Shown piece after piece: positions 17,639 through 25,403 of a stretch of DNA of 64,000 bases. The stretch comes from Kitasatospora terrestris (lineage in GTDB: Bacteria > Actinomycetota > Actinomycetes > Streptomycetales > Streptomycetaceae). Every line of letters starts with the position of its first letter. Position 1 is the stretch's first letter. Location of the stretch: the NCBI RefSeq assembly GCF_039542905.1, contig NZ_BAABIS010000001.1, forward strand, positions 930,001-994,000. Reading direction: 5' to 3'. A program made the position numbers and the translations under genes. The notes below the pieces were generated by a model that did not search any database, was not told the origin of the DNA, and saw nothing but the letters and a program-made list of their open reading frames with translations.

Positions 17639-17892
17639 GCTCCTTCGCCTCCTTCCGCCCCACTCCGGGGCGCGTCCGCCGGGCGGTCGCCACCAGTGGC
17701 CTCGCCCGGGCCCAGGCGGCCGCTCCGGCCGCCTGGGTGCAATCGGCGCTGCGGGGAGCCGTACCGGTCGGGGCACAGCACGGTCGCGTCGTCCGCGAGC
17801 GAGCCGCTGCCGGCGTCCGCGACCGTGGCGGTCAGGGCCCGCACCACCTCGTCGTAGCTGCTCCCGTACCGGGCGCCGAACCGCTCGCCCAC
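17635..17892 (-). pseudogene. C-terminal remnant of a PP2C/SpoIIE-like phosphatase
   Basis: The frame reads GERFGARYGSSYDEVVRALTATVADAGSGSLADDATVLCPDRYG. The ADDATVL element is the last conserved motif of PP2C (SpoIIE) phosphatases, as in RDDATVLLAEW of the intact gene at 28036. Nothing upstream resembles the rest of the enzyme. Further on the frame runs through a terminator-like hairpin. I interpret it as the 3' end of a lost gene. A short translated protein ending in ATGA overlap with the next gene cannot be excluded. Confidence 0.4.
17711..17737 (-). terminator. Hairpin behind the phosphatase remnant
   Basis: An 11-bp perfect stem CCCAGGCGGCC / GGCCGCCTGGG with a 5-nt loop, just after the conserved phosphatase tail. 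Its position fits an old transcription terminator. Confidence 0.65.
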
Positions 17893-18033
17893 CCCGCACC
17901 ACCTCCCGGGTCATCACCGCGTCTATCCGGATGAACGCGCCCCGAACACCAGCGGGCGCGGCCGCGGGGCGGCCTGGTGGTGCCAGCGGAAGCTCCGGAC
18001 CTGGTTGGCGGGTCGTGACAGGACGCGAGCGCG

Positions 18034-18759
18034 TCAGTGGGCGACCGCCGCCTCGCTCCGGTACGGCGCGAAGTCGGCGTTGTTCTTGCAGCCGAGGTTC
18101 TCGAAGGTGCTGACCTTGGTGTCCGGATCGGTGCCGGTCAGGTGGTACTTGCAGGCACCCTTGATGTACCGGCCCTCCACCCCGCCGGGGAAGTCGATCT
18201 CCTTGTTCCAGAGATAGGGCGACTGGTAGCCGTTGAGGCGGGCGGTGGCGTTGACGTCGATGCCGCCCGGGGCGTAGATCTCGTAGACCCAGCCGGTCTT
18301 GGCGGCGCCGTAGGTGGCGAACTTCTGCGCCACCCACATCGCGCAACTGGTGCTGAGGTGGGCGCTGTTCTGGCCGCCGCCCTGGACGATGTACTCGGCG
18401 AGGGGGGTCACGGCCTCGCCGCGGGGCGTGAAGCCGGCCCGGAAGATGTCCTCCACGTTCTCGCGGGTGTCACCGCGCCAGAGGGTGTTGACGTCGTTGC
18501 GCCACTGCCAGCGCTCGTTCGCCGCGGAGGCCGCGACCGTCTGGGCGATCTGTGGCTGGGTGGTCGTGCGCCACCAGTCCCAGGCGCGGTAGTCGACGAC
18601 CGGCCCGCAGGGCGTGGTCAGGTCGTCGTCGGCCGCCGCCCGCACGGCGGGCACGGCCGGAGCGGCCGGAGCGGCGGCGGCCGCCGGGACGGCCGTGGCG
18701 GAGGCGACGGCGGAGGCGAGGGAGGCGGCGGCGAGCACCCGCAGAGCGGCTTGCAGCAT
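18034..18759 (-). CDS. Secreted scabin/pierisin-type mono-ADP-ribosyltransferase
   Basis: 241 residues. ATG at 18759 leads an Ala-rich signal (LQAALRVLAAASLASAVASATAVPAAAAAPA); a TTG at 18783 would add eight residues. The mART core is visible. R95 is in TLWRGDTRENVEDIFRAGFTPRG. The STS motif is at 136-138 (SAHLSTSCAMW). The ARTT loop reads LWNKEIDFPGGVEG with catalytic E187. Four Cys (51, 139, 203 and one near 227) could form two disulfides. Relatives (scabin, ScARP, pierisin) ADP-ribosylate guanine bases or nucleosides using NAD+. The residue two before the Glu is Asn rather than the Gln of scabin/pierisin. No immunity gene is apparent. Confidence 0.85.
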   Translation of the reverse strand: MLQAALRVLAAASLASAVASATAVPAAAAAPAAPAVPAVRAAADDDLTTPCGPVVDYRAWDWWRTTTQPQIAQTVAASAANERWQWRNDVNTLWRGDTRENVEDIFRAGFTPRGEAVTPLAEYIVQGGGQNSAHLSTSCAMWVAQKFATYGAAKTGWVYEIYAPGGIDVNATARLNGYQSPYLWNKEIDFPGGVEGRYIKGACKYHLTGTDPDTKVSTFENLGCKNNADFAPYRSEAAVAH

Positions 18760-19037
18760 GGTGAGAGCCCATCGGTCGGTCAACGTGACGGGCTCTTTAT
18801 AGGCACACGAACCAAGGCGCGCCGGTAGCGATACGCCGGGGCCACCCGCACGAGCGCATAAGTCACACCGGCACTCGGCGGCACCCGGGTACCTGCAACT
18901 GAATGCCCACCCGGGATCGTCCGCATCTATGAGGGGCGAACAGGTAGGGCCCGCAATGGAACACCCGGCGATTCACCGGGCGTGCCGGACCTGCCGCCGC
19001 ACTCCGGTGCGGTCCCGAGAAGAGGCAGGTGGCACCG

Positions 19038-19427
19038 ATGGACGCATTCGAGCGGACCGCCGACCCCGGAGGTCCGCCGCGGACCGCGGCCTACCTCCGC
19101 GCCTACCCCGCCGACCCGAGCGGGATGGAGTGCCGGCGCTGGGCGCTCGCCGACCTGGCCGCCGCGGCGGGGCTTCCCGAGCCGCAGCTGTTCGTGGACA
19201 ACGGCCACCGCGTCACCGACGGCCTGCCGGCCCTCGACGCACTGCTGCGGGCCGTCGCGGAGGGCTGGATCTCCGCGGTCCTGGTGCCCGGCCTGTACGT
19301 GTTCGGCCTGCGCGAGGAGGAGGTGGCGGCGGCGCTCCGCCACCTCGACCGGCACGGCTGCCGGCTGCTCCAGCTCCCCCCGCGCCGAGCCCTGTCCCGG
19401 GCACCGCGGGTCGCGGAAGCCGCCTGA
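19038..19427 (+). CDS. Resolvase-fold-like protein lacking catalytic Ser (paralog of 55744-56262)
   Basis: 129 residues; ATG at 19038 after AGGTGG. The order of elements follows the N-terminal domain of serine recombinases. TAAYLRAYP is in place of YxRVST. LFVDNGHRVTDGLPALDALLRAVAEGWISAVLVPGLYVFGL is in place of FxDxGxSGxxRPALxxLLxxxxxGxIDxVVVxxxDRLSR, and LRHLDRHGCRLLQL follows. The catalytic Ser and the Arg pair of the DR motif are absent, so it is unlikely to recombine DNA. A second copy is at the right side of the window. Possible roles are DNA binding or protein interaction; unknown. Confidence 0.7.
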   Translation: MDAFERTADPGGPPRTAAYLRAYPADPSGMECRRWALADLAAAAGLPEPQLFVDNGHRVTDGLPALDALLRAVAEGWISAVLVPGLYVFGLREEEVAAALRHLDRHGCRLLQLPPRRALSRAPRVAEAA

Positions 19428-19468
19428 CGGACGAGGCCCCGGCCTCCGCGACACGCCCGGCCCGGTCG

Positions 19469-19502
19469 GGCGCGGGTGAACCTCAGGCGCGGGTGAACGT
19501 CA
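19469..19502. repeat. Tandem 17-bp duplication across a stop codon
   Basis: Two adjacent 17-bp units, 19469-19485 and 19486-19502, differ at one position. The gene's TGA (19483-19485) is in the first, so in gene direction the last codons FTRA are repeated just after the stop. Confidence 0.75.
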
Positions 19503-20127
19503 GGTGGGTGACGCCGCTGGGGGTCGCCACCGTCTCGACGCGGAAGCGGCTCTCCATCCCTTCGAGGCCGTCCCAGAGCCGCTCACCGCGGCCGAGGAGG
19601 ATCGGCACCACGACGACGTGCAGGTGGTCGACCAGGTCCTCGGCGAGGAAGGCGCGCAGGGTGCTCGGCCCGCCGCCGATCCGGACGTCGAGGCCGCCCG
19701 CGGCCTCCTTGGCCTGCGCCAGCACCTCCTGCGGCGAGCCGTCGACGAAGTGGAAGGTGGTGCCGCCCTTCATCTCCACCGAGGGACGGGGGTGGTGGGT
19801 CATCACGAAGACCGGCGTGTGGAACGGCGGCTCCTCCCCCCACCAGCCGTTCCAGTCGTGGTCCTCCCAGGGGCCGTGCTGCGGACCGAACTTGCCCCGG
19901 CCCATGATCTCCGCGCCGATCCCCTCGCCCCACGTCCCGGCCATGGCGTCGTCCACGCCGAAGGCGCCGCCCTCCGCGCCCTGCATCGACCGGAAGGCCC
20001 GGGTGTTGAAGAACCAGCCGTGCAGCCGGTGCCCGGCGTGGCCGAACGGCTCGTCGAAGGTCTGCCCCTCGCCGGTGCCGAAGCCGTCCAGCGAGACCGA
20101 GAAGTTGTGGACCCGTACCAGCGACAC
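19483..20127 (-). CDS. RibD C-terminal / dihydrofolate reductase-like protein
   Basis: 214 residues; GTG at 20127 with GGAGG 7 nt upstream. VRVHNFSVSLDGFGTGEGQTFDEPFG opens the fold. EIMGRGKFGPQHGPW is the NADPH-binding MGRxxF motif. PVFVMTHHPRPSVEMKGGTTFHFVDG, VRIGGGPSTLRAFLAEDLVDHLHVVVVPILLGRGERLWDGL complete the RibD_C pattern. It is probably a cytosolic NADPH-dependent reductase of unknown substrate. Its 3' end contains a tandem 17-bp duplication spanning the stop codon. It is convergent with the resolvase-like gene, 55 bp away. Confidence 0.85.
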   Translation of the reverse strand: MSLVRVHNFSVSLDGFGTGEGQTFDEPFGHAGHRLHGWFFNTRAFRSMQGAEGGAFGVDDAMAGTWGEGIGAEIMGRGKFGPQHGPWEDHDWNGWWGEEPPFHTPVFVMTHHPRPSVEMKGGTTFHFVDGSPQEVLAQAKEAAGGLDVRIGGGPSTLRAFLAEDLVDHLHVVVVPILLGRGERLWDGLEGMESRFRVETVATPSGVTHLTFTRA

Positions 20128-20384
20128 GTGAGGACCTCCGGCAGTCGACACTCCGGCGCGGCAAGGCCGCCGCGCCCCGTGCGACCGAATGTATCCCCGG
20201 GGTCCGACAGATCCCCGGACCGCCGGGCGCCGGGCCTGGCAGGTGTCCCCGGCGCGGAGTGAATGCCCTGCCCGTCCTGGAACACCTCCCGGTCGACGGC
20301 GCCCCCGACAGCCGGTGGGTCCGGGCGCGTTCGCCACCTCCCACCACCTCCCACGGCCGAACGTGGTGGACGGGGACCCCGAAG

Positions 20385-20416
20385 GCCCCGCCCCGTCAGC
20401 ACGGACGGGGCGGGGC
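20385..20416 (-). terminator. Terminator of the PHB-depolymerase-family gene
   Basis: A 13-bp perfect stem GCCCCGCCCCGTC / GACGGGGCGGGGC with a 6-nt loop, 18 nt past the stop at 20434. The rest of 20128-20433 holds only the upstream region of the RibD-like gene and short CCACCTCC repeats. Confidence 0.8.
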
Positions 20417-20433
20417 GGGGCTGCCGCAGGGGT

Positions 20434-22161
20434 TCAGCAGCCGCTGTCGGAGATCACGTAGTAGCCGTCCGCGGTCTCCTTGAGGGTGTGGGTGACGTAG
20501 AGGTTGTACAGGCCCATGTTCTGGTTGGAGCCGTTGGCGTAGGTGTAGCCGCCGCTGGTGTGGGCGCGGCCGGCGACGACCTGGCTGTAGTTGTTCGCGG
20601 TGAAGCACTGCGGGGTGTAGCCGGTGGTGGTGGCGGTGACGGCGGCGGACTGCGCACCGACCGTCCCCGCCGAATCGACGGCCGCCACCGTGTACGCGTA
20701 GGCGGTGCTGCTGGTCAGGCCGGAGTCGGTGTAGCCCGTACCCGAGGCCGAGCCGACCGGCGTGCCGCCCCGGTACACCTTGTACGAGGCCGCCCCGCTC
20801 ACCGCCGACCAGCTCAGCGACGCCGTCGTGTCGGTCGTCCCGGTGACCGCCAGACCCGTCGGCGCGGGCAGCGTGGTGCCGCCGGAACCGGTGGTGGTGG
20901 CGGTGACGGCGCCGGACTGCGCACCGACCGTCCCCGCCGAATCGACGGCCGCCACCGTGTACGCGTAGCTGGTGCCGCTGCTCAGACCGGAGTCGGTGTA
21001 GCTGGTGCCGGTGGCCGAGCCCACCAGGGCGCCGCCGCGGTACACCTTGTACGAGGCCGCCCCGCTCACCGCCGACCAGCTCAGCGACGCCGTCGTGTCG
21101 GTCGTCCCGGTGACCGCCAGACCCGCCGGCGCGGGCAGCGTGGCGGCACCGGAGCCGTCGAGGCCCCAGAACGCGGCGGTGTAGTAGCTGGAGCAGATCG
21201 CCTTGAGGTAGTACGCGCCGGTGGTGCCGCACTGGCCGGTGCCGGTGCCGGGGTTGACGGCCAGGCCGTGGGACATGCCGGAGACGGAGTACAGCTGGAC
21301 GGCGGGCTTGCCGTCGGCGTCGTTGTACTGGGTCAGCGTGGTGCCGCCGGTGAGGGTCTGGGTGCTGGACGGGGTCTGCGGGATGCCCCAGACGTTGGTC
21401 CACTGGTCGCGCAGCTCGGTGCCGTTGACGGGCTTGACGGTGGTGTCGGAGCTGCCCTGCCAGATCGCCACCCGCGGGTAGGGGCCGGTCCATCCCGGGT
21501 AGGAGTTGCGGACCTTGGTGCCCCACTGCGCCGGGGTGAGTCCCATGTCGTTGTTCTGGCAGTTGGAGGCGCCCGCCTGCGCGGTCGCGCACTGTGCGGG
21601 GAGGCCGGAGTCGACGGCGCCGCCGGCGAAGACGTCCGGGTAGTCGGCGAGCAGGTTCGCGGCCTGGCCGCCGCCCGCGGACAGGCCGGTGATGTAGACC
21701 CGGCGGGTGTCGCTGCCGTACTGGGCGACCGCCTTGTCGACCATCTGCTTGATGGACAGCGCCTCGCCGTTGCCGCGGGTGCTCTGCGCGGAGTCGAACC
21801 AGCGGAAGCAGCTCAGCGAGTTGTTGGCGCTGGTGGTCTGCGGATAGACCACCGCGAACTTGTACTGGTCGGCGAACTGGGCCCAGCCGGAGTGGCCGTG
21901 GTAGTCGGAGGCGCTCTGCACGCAGCCGTGCAGGGCGACCACCAGCGGCCGGCCGGTGGGCAGGCCGTCGGGGGCGTACTCGAACATGCTGAGGTTGCCG
22001 GGGTTGGACCCGAACCCGGTGACCTGGGTGAGGGCGGCGGCGGAGGCGGTGGGGGCGCCGACGGTCAGCAGGCCGGCGGCGAGCGCGACCGCGCCGGTGG
22101 CGGCGGAGATCCAGCGGCGGATGCCCTGCCGCGCGCGGGACTTGCCGGGCAGACGTGTCAT
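20434..22161 (-). CDS. Secreted PHB-depolymerase-family esterase with two FnIII domains
   Basis: 575 residues; ATG at 22161 after AGGAG. Signal peptide through PTASAA (about residue 42). The catalytic domain shows LVVALHGCVQSASDYHGHSGWAQFADQYKFAVVYPQ and ITGLSAGGGQAANLLADYPDVFAGGAVDSGLP (Ser in GLSAGG), typical of the esterase/PHB depolymerase family that includes feruloyl and acetylxylan esterases. IWQGSSDTTVKPVNG and SGMSHGLAVNPG carry Asp and His. Two almost identical fibronectin type III domains follow, then a small C-terminal domain (CFTANNYSQVVAGRAHTSGGYTYANGSNQNMGLYNLYVTHTLKETADGYYV) found in secreted esterases and chitinases. It likely acts on plant or microbial polyesters; exact substrate unknown. 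Confidence 0.9.
   Translation of the reverse strand: MTRLPGKSRARQGIRRWISAATGAVALAAGLLTVGAPTASAAALTQVTGFGSNPGNLSMFEYAPDGLPTGRPLVVALHGCVQSASDYHGHSGWAQFADQYKFAVVYPQTTSANNSLSCFRWFDSAQSTRGNGEALSIKQMVDKAVAQYGSDTRRVYITGLSAGGGQAANLLADYPDVFAGGAVDSGLPAQCATAQAGASNCQNNDMGLTPAQWGTKVRNSYPGWTGPYPRVAIWQGSSDTTVKPVNGTELRDQWTNVWGIPQTPSSTQTLTGGTTLTQYNDADGKPAVQLYSVSGMSHGLAVNPGTGTGQCGTTGAYYLKAICSSYYTAAFWGLDGSGAATLPAPAGLAVTGTTDTTASLSWSAVSGAASYKVYRGGALVGSATGTSYTDSGLSSGTSYAYTVAAVDSAGTVGAQSGAVTATTTGSGGTTLPAPTGLAVTGTTDTTASLSWSAVSGAASYKVYRGGTPVGSASGTGYTDSGLTSSTAYAYTVAAVDSAGTVGAQSAAVTATTTGYTPQCFTANNYSQVVAGRAHTSGGYTYANGSNQNMGLYNLYVTHTLKETADGYYVISDSGC
20621..21142. repeat. Near-identical tandem FnIII-coding repeats
   Basis: The segments 20621-20875 and 20888-21142 are direct repeats with a 267-bp period and long identical stretches at the DNA level, encoding PAPxGLAVTGTTDTTASLSW and following residues twice. 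The identity implies recent duplication or gene conversion. Confidence 0.85.
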
Positions 22162-22354
22162 GGAGGGGCTCCTGGGTGGGGGTGGACACGGCCGTGGGCC
22201 TCGCCGAGCCGGATCCGGGCGGGTGGGACCGTCGGGGGCTCTGTGCGGCGGGGCTGTGACGTGAATCATGCGACCCGTCAGGAGGCGCGGTAATGGCGGG
22301 GAGATCCACCCTTGATCGGACGGCCATGTGCGCGTGACCCATGCCACCACCGCT

Positions 22355-23539
22355 TCAGCGCGGTGCCGGGAGACCGATGACGCGCGCGCCCCGGGGTGCC
22401 GTCGCGGCCAGCTTCGCCCGGTCCGGTTCGGTCGCGGCGAGGACGACGACCCCGTCCAGCCGCTCCCAGTCGAGGAGGGCCGGCTTGGGGCGCAGGAGCG
22501 CGACGACCGGCCCGTCCGCGTGGCCGGCGCACAGCGGGATGCCTCCCGCCCAGCGGGGGTCGAAGTCCTCGTGCCCGAAGTACGGCTGGGTGCCGTGGTG
22601 GACGCGCACCCACTCCGCCGCCGCCTCGCGCATCCGCCGGCGGTCGTCCGAGGGCACCGACAGCCGCCAGGACCGCACCACGACCCGGTGCGGATCGCGC
22701 AGCAGGCGCCGCGAGGGCTCCGCCGTACCGCGCCACCCCGTCCCCGGGCGCAGCTGGCGCTCCACGGCCTGGACCCGCCGGCCGTCGAGCTGCCGCTGGA
22801 GCCGCTCCCACTCGGCGGCGTCCTCGGTGTAGCGCGGGGCCGTCCAGGCCGCCGGCCAGAGGGTGCGGCCGTCGAGCCGCTGCGGACGGGCGAAGCGGTG
22901 GCCGACGACGCGCCCCGCCAGGACCCAGGCCACGAAGTCGCGCAGCGCGGCGTTGGCCGGTAACCAGTTCGGCACGTCGAAGCGGGCCAGCCCGCCCACC
23001 ACCTTCCACGGCGCGCCCTCGCTGCCCGGAGCGGCCGCCAGCACGGAGGGCACGGTGCCCAACCACGGCCGGGAGTGGATCCCCACCCAGCACACCCGCA
23101 CGCCGTCCGCGGCGAAGCGGGCGGTGCGTTCGCCGATCTCGTCCGGGGTGATCGGGGACAGCTGCGCCTCCCACGCCATGCGGCGGCGGCCGTCGGGGGA
23201 CGAGGCCATCACGTCGGCCCGCCAGGCGCCGTCCGGGGCCCGGACCTCCAGCTCGGCGAACCATCCGCCGGCGCGCACCGCCTGGGCGAGCTCCAGCTTC
23301 AGCAGATGGTGCTCCATGCTCTCCTGCGCCAGCGCGCAGTTCGGCGCCCCGGCGTCGTGGGCGAAGAACCGCAGCCCGCCCGAGGAGACCTTCGGGTGCA
23401 CGCCGTGCCCGCACTCCGGGCAGGCCAGCGGCACCCGGGGCCGCACACGGTGGATCGCCGGCCATGCCCAGCCGCACCCGAGGTCGTCCTGGCTGGCGTC
23501 CAGCCGGCCGCGGCCGGCGTGCATCGCGGTGATGGCCAC
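22355..23539 (-). CDS. CoiA-like nuclease-domain protein
   Basis: 394 residues; GTG at 23539 with AGGAGG upstream (slightly long spacing). The CoiA pattern is present. A zinc-binding segment ACPECGHGVHPK...RFFAHDAGAPNC has C40, C43, H61 and C68. Then comes the helix MEHHLLKLELAQAVRAGG, and the PD-(D/E)xK-type core WRADVMASS (D109) and MAWEAQLSP (E124-x-Q126). CoiA-family domains are linked to competence or DNA metabolism and occur in defence contexts. The C-terminal 230 residues are unrelated to anything I recognise. It is followed upstream by an acidic hypothetical gene on the same strand, 58 bp apart. Confidence 0.7.
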   Translation of the reverse strand: MAITAMHAGRGRLDASQDDLGCGWAWPAIHRVRPRVPLACPECGHGVHPKVSSGGLRFFAHDAGAPNCALAQESMEHHLLKLELAQAVRAGGWFAELEVRAPDGAWRADVMASSPDGRRRMAWEAQLSPITPDEIGERTARFAADGVRVCWVGIHSRPWLGTVPSVLAAAPGSEGAPWKVVGGLARFDVPNWLPANAALRDFVAWVLAGRVVGHRFARPQRLDGRTLWPAAWTAPRYTEDAAEWERLQRQLDGRRVQAVERQLRPGTGWRGTAEPSRRLLRDPHRVVVRSWRLSVPSDDRRRMREAAAEWVRVHHGTQPYFGHEDFDPRWAGGIPLCAGHADGPVVALLRPKPALLDWERLDGVVVLAATEPDRAKLAATAPRGARVIGLPAPR

Positions 23540-23597
23540 GCCATGTCCCCCCTCCTGCGGCCCGGGCCGGGCCCGGGCCGCCGCACCGTCCCGGCCG

Positions 23598-24272
23598 TCA
23601 GAGCGCGTCGGCCGCCGCGGGTTCCCCCGTCAGGCCCGCGCGCACCAGCGCCCGGAGGACGGCCGGCGGGTCCGACGGATCACCGTCGCGGTCGGTCGCG
23701 CCCAGGCGTTCCAGCAGCGTCCGCGGCTCCAGCCGGTACGCCTCCGCGTCCGCCAGCAGGGTGGACGCGTCCTTCCCTGCGGCCGAGCCGTCCAGACGGC
23801 CCGTCAGCTCCTCCAGGACCTCGCCGCGTTCGATGAAGGAGCTCAGGCCGCAGTCCAGGCCGTCGTCGTCCAGGTCGTCCGGGTACGGCGCGCGGGCCCA
23901 GGTGCCGTTCTCGTACCAGTAGACGCAGCCGATCTCGTTCCCCTCGAGCCGGTGGCGCAGTTCCTCGTAGGGCAGCCAGTCCGGGCCGCCCGCCAGCACG
24001 TCGATCGCCGGCTCGTACCACTTGACGCCGCTCGACTCGTCCTCGCCGTAGAGCACGAAACGGCCCTCGCCCTGCCTCGACATGATCCACCAGGTGCAGC
24101 CGCAGTCGTCCCAGTGCAGGCCCTCGTCGTCGATCCACCGGCCGGTCCGGTGGACCGACGGCGTCTCCTCGCCCTCGGTGGTCGCCTCGAGCGCGGCGAG
24201 CAGCGCCCAGCGCGCCCACAGCTCCTCGGCCCGCGGAAGGTCCGACGGAAGTCCCGGCCGATGGACGGTCAT
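23598..24272 (-). CDS. Hypothetical acidic protein upstream of CoiA-like gene
   Basis: 224 residues; ATG at 24272 after GGGGAG. Rich in Trp, Asp and Glu: GRWIDDEGLHWDDCGCTWWIMSRQGEGRFVLYGEDESSGVKWYEPAIDVLAGGPDWLPYEELRHRLEGNEIGCVYWYENGTWARAPYPDDLDDDGLDCG. The C-terminal 80 residues are helical. No signal or membrane segment. I do not recognise the family; the fold may be a small alpha/beta protein. Same strand and close spacing suggest co-transcription with the CoiA-like nuclease gene, so it may be a partner. Confidence 0.65.
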   Translation of the reverse strand: MTVHRPGLPSDLPRAEELWARWALLAALEATTEGEETPSVHRTGRWIDDEGLHWDDCGCTWWIMSRQGEGRFVLYGEDESSGVKWYEPAIDVLAGGPDWLPYEELRHRLEGNEIGCVYWYENGTWARAPYPDDLDDDGLDCGLSSFIERGEVLEELTGRLDGSAAGKDASTLLADAEAYRLEPRTLLERLGATDRDGDPSDPPAVLRALVRAGLTGEPAAADAL

Positions 24273-24343
24273 GTGTGCTCCCCGTGTACTGCGTCGCGTT
24301 GGTGATCGCCGCAACGATACGTGCCGCGGCCGACACGGACGCA

Positions 24344-24400
24344 GCCGGCGGCAGGCCGCGGACGGGGCCGGTGACCCCGTGTCACGTGCCTGCCGCCGGC
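24344..24400 (-). terminator. Nested hairpin terminator behind the S1 protease
   Basis: Outer 12-bp stem GCCGGCGGCAGG / CCTGCCGCCGGC; the loop holds a second hairpin ACGGGG / CCCCGT. It starts 19 nt past the stop at 24419. Confidence 0.75.
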
Positions 24401-24418
24401 AGGGTGCGTCCGGCGGGT

Positions 24419-25300
24419 CTAGTAGACCGCCACCCCGTACGCGGCAGCCGCCTCCGTGACGGGCTGGAAGAACGTGGTTCCGCCGGTGCGGCAGTCGCCG
24501 CTCCCGCCGGAGGTGATCCCCAGCGCCTTGCTCCCGTCGTAGAGCGGCCCGCCGGAGTCGCCCGGCTCGGCGCAGACGTTCGTCTGGATCATCCCGCGCA
24601 CGGTGCCGCCGCCGGAGTAGTGGACGGACACGTCCAGCGCGGTGACCGTTCCGCCGTGGGTGCCGCTGGTGGAGCCGGTGCGCTTGACCGACTCACCGAC
24701 GTACGCGTTCGCGGCCGTGTAGCCGCCGGCGTGGCTGAGCGAGGTGTTGTCGTAGCGGACCAGGGCGTAGTCGTTGCCCGGGAAGCTGGAACCGACGGTG
24801 GCGCCGATCAGGGTGGTGTGGCCGGAGTTGGTGTACCAGGTGTTGGCGACGTTGCCGCAGTGCCCGGCGGTGAGGAAGTAGTAGGTGCCGCCCTTCACCA
24901 CGTTGAAGCCCAGCGAACAGCGGTAGCTGCCACCGTAGACGGCGTCTCCGGCGGCCAGCAGCGGGGTGAAGACGCCGGCGGTCCGCTCGATCCTGATCGC
25001 GGCCGCGTCCGGTCCGGCGGACGCGCTGATCCTGGCGAGCCCGGCCGGGGTGACGGTGCTGTCCGCGACCACGACGACGCGTCCGGTCGCCCGGTCCACG
25101 TGCCAGGCCGTGCCGCCGACGTCGGCGCGGGCGACGGAATCGGCGACCCTGGCCAGGGCGGCCGCGTCCCGGGCCGGGGCGGTCGCCCCCGCGCTCGGCA
25201 CGGCGGCGGCGGTCGCGGCCGCGAGGACGGCGGCGACGGCGAGGAGCCGGGTGCCGCGACGGGAGGTGGGTTCGGCGGGGGTGGTTCGCTCGTTCCTCAC
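24419..25300 (-). CDS. Secreted S1-family serine protease (streptogrisin-like)
   Basis: 293 residues; GTG at 25300 after AGGAGGAG. Signal peptide ([21 protein letters not shown]), then a short propeptide ([40 protein letters not shown]...LARISASAG) of the alpha-lytic-protease/streptogrisin type. The mature enzyme has TAGHCGN (His), NDYALVRYD (Asp), and [13 protein letters not shown] (Ser), plus Cys pairs CSLGF...GHC and VCAEPG...GDC. It is most like streptogrisin B-type enzymes and digests extracellular protein. It lies downstream of the M4 metalloprotease on the same strand. Confidence 0.95.
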   Translation of the reverse strand: MRNERTTPAEPTSRRGTRLLAVAAVLAAATAAAVPSAGATAPARDAAALARVADSVARADVGGTAWHVDRATGRVVVVADSTVTPAGLARISASAGPDAAAIRIERTAGVFTPLLAAGDAVYGGSYRCSLGFNVVKGGTYYFLTAGHCGNVANTWYTNSGHTTLIGATVGSSFPGNDYALVRYDNTSLSHAGGYTAANAYVGESVKRTGSTSGTHGGTVTALDVSVHYSGGGTVRGMIQTNVCAEPGDSGGPLYDGSKALGITSGGSGDCRTGGTTFFQPVTEAAAAYGVAVY

Positions 25301-25403
25301 AGTTCTCCTCCTGGGAGTGGGAGTGGCCCATGGGTTGCGGGCGGGCGGCCGTCCCGGTCGGGTGTCTGGGCGGCCACCGGTGGGTGGGGGCTTGCGCCGG
25401 GGA

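Noticed and set aside
17186-17857. Plus-strand frame opposite the four-helix-like protein
   Set aside because: Arg/Pro-rich shadow; the minus strand has start, ribosome site and conserved helical composition.
22278-23477. Alternative minus-strand frame overlapping the CoiA-like gene
   Set aside because: Same region, different frame, no motifs; the CoiA frame has the zinc and nuclease residues.
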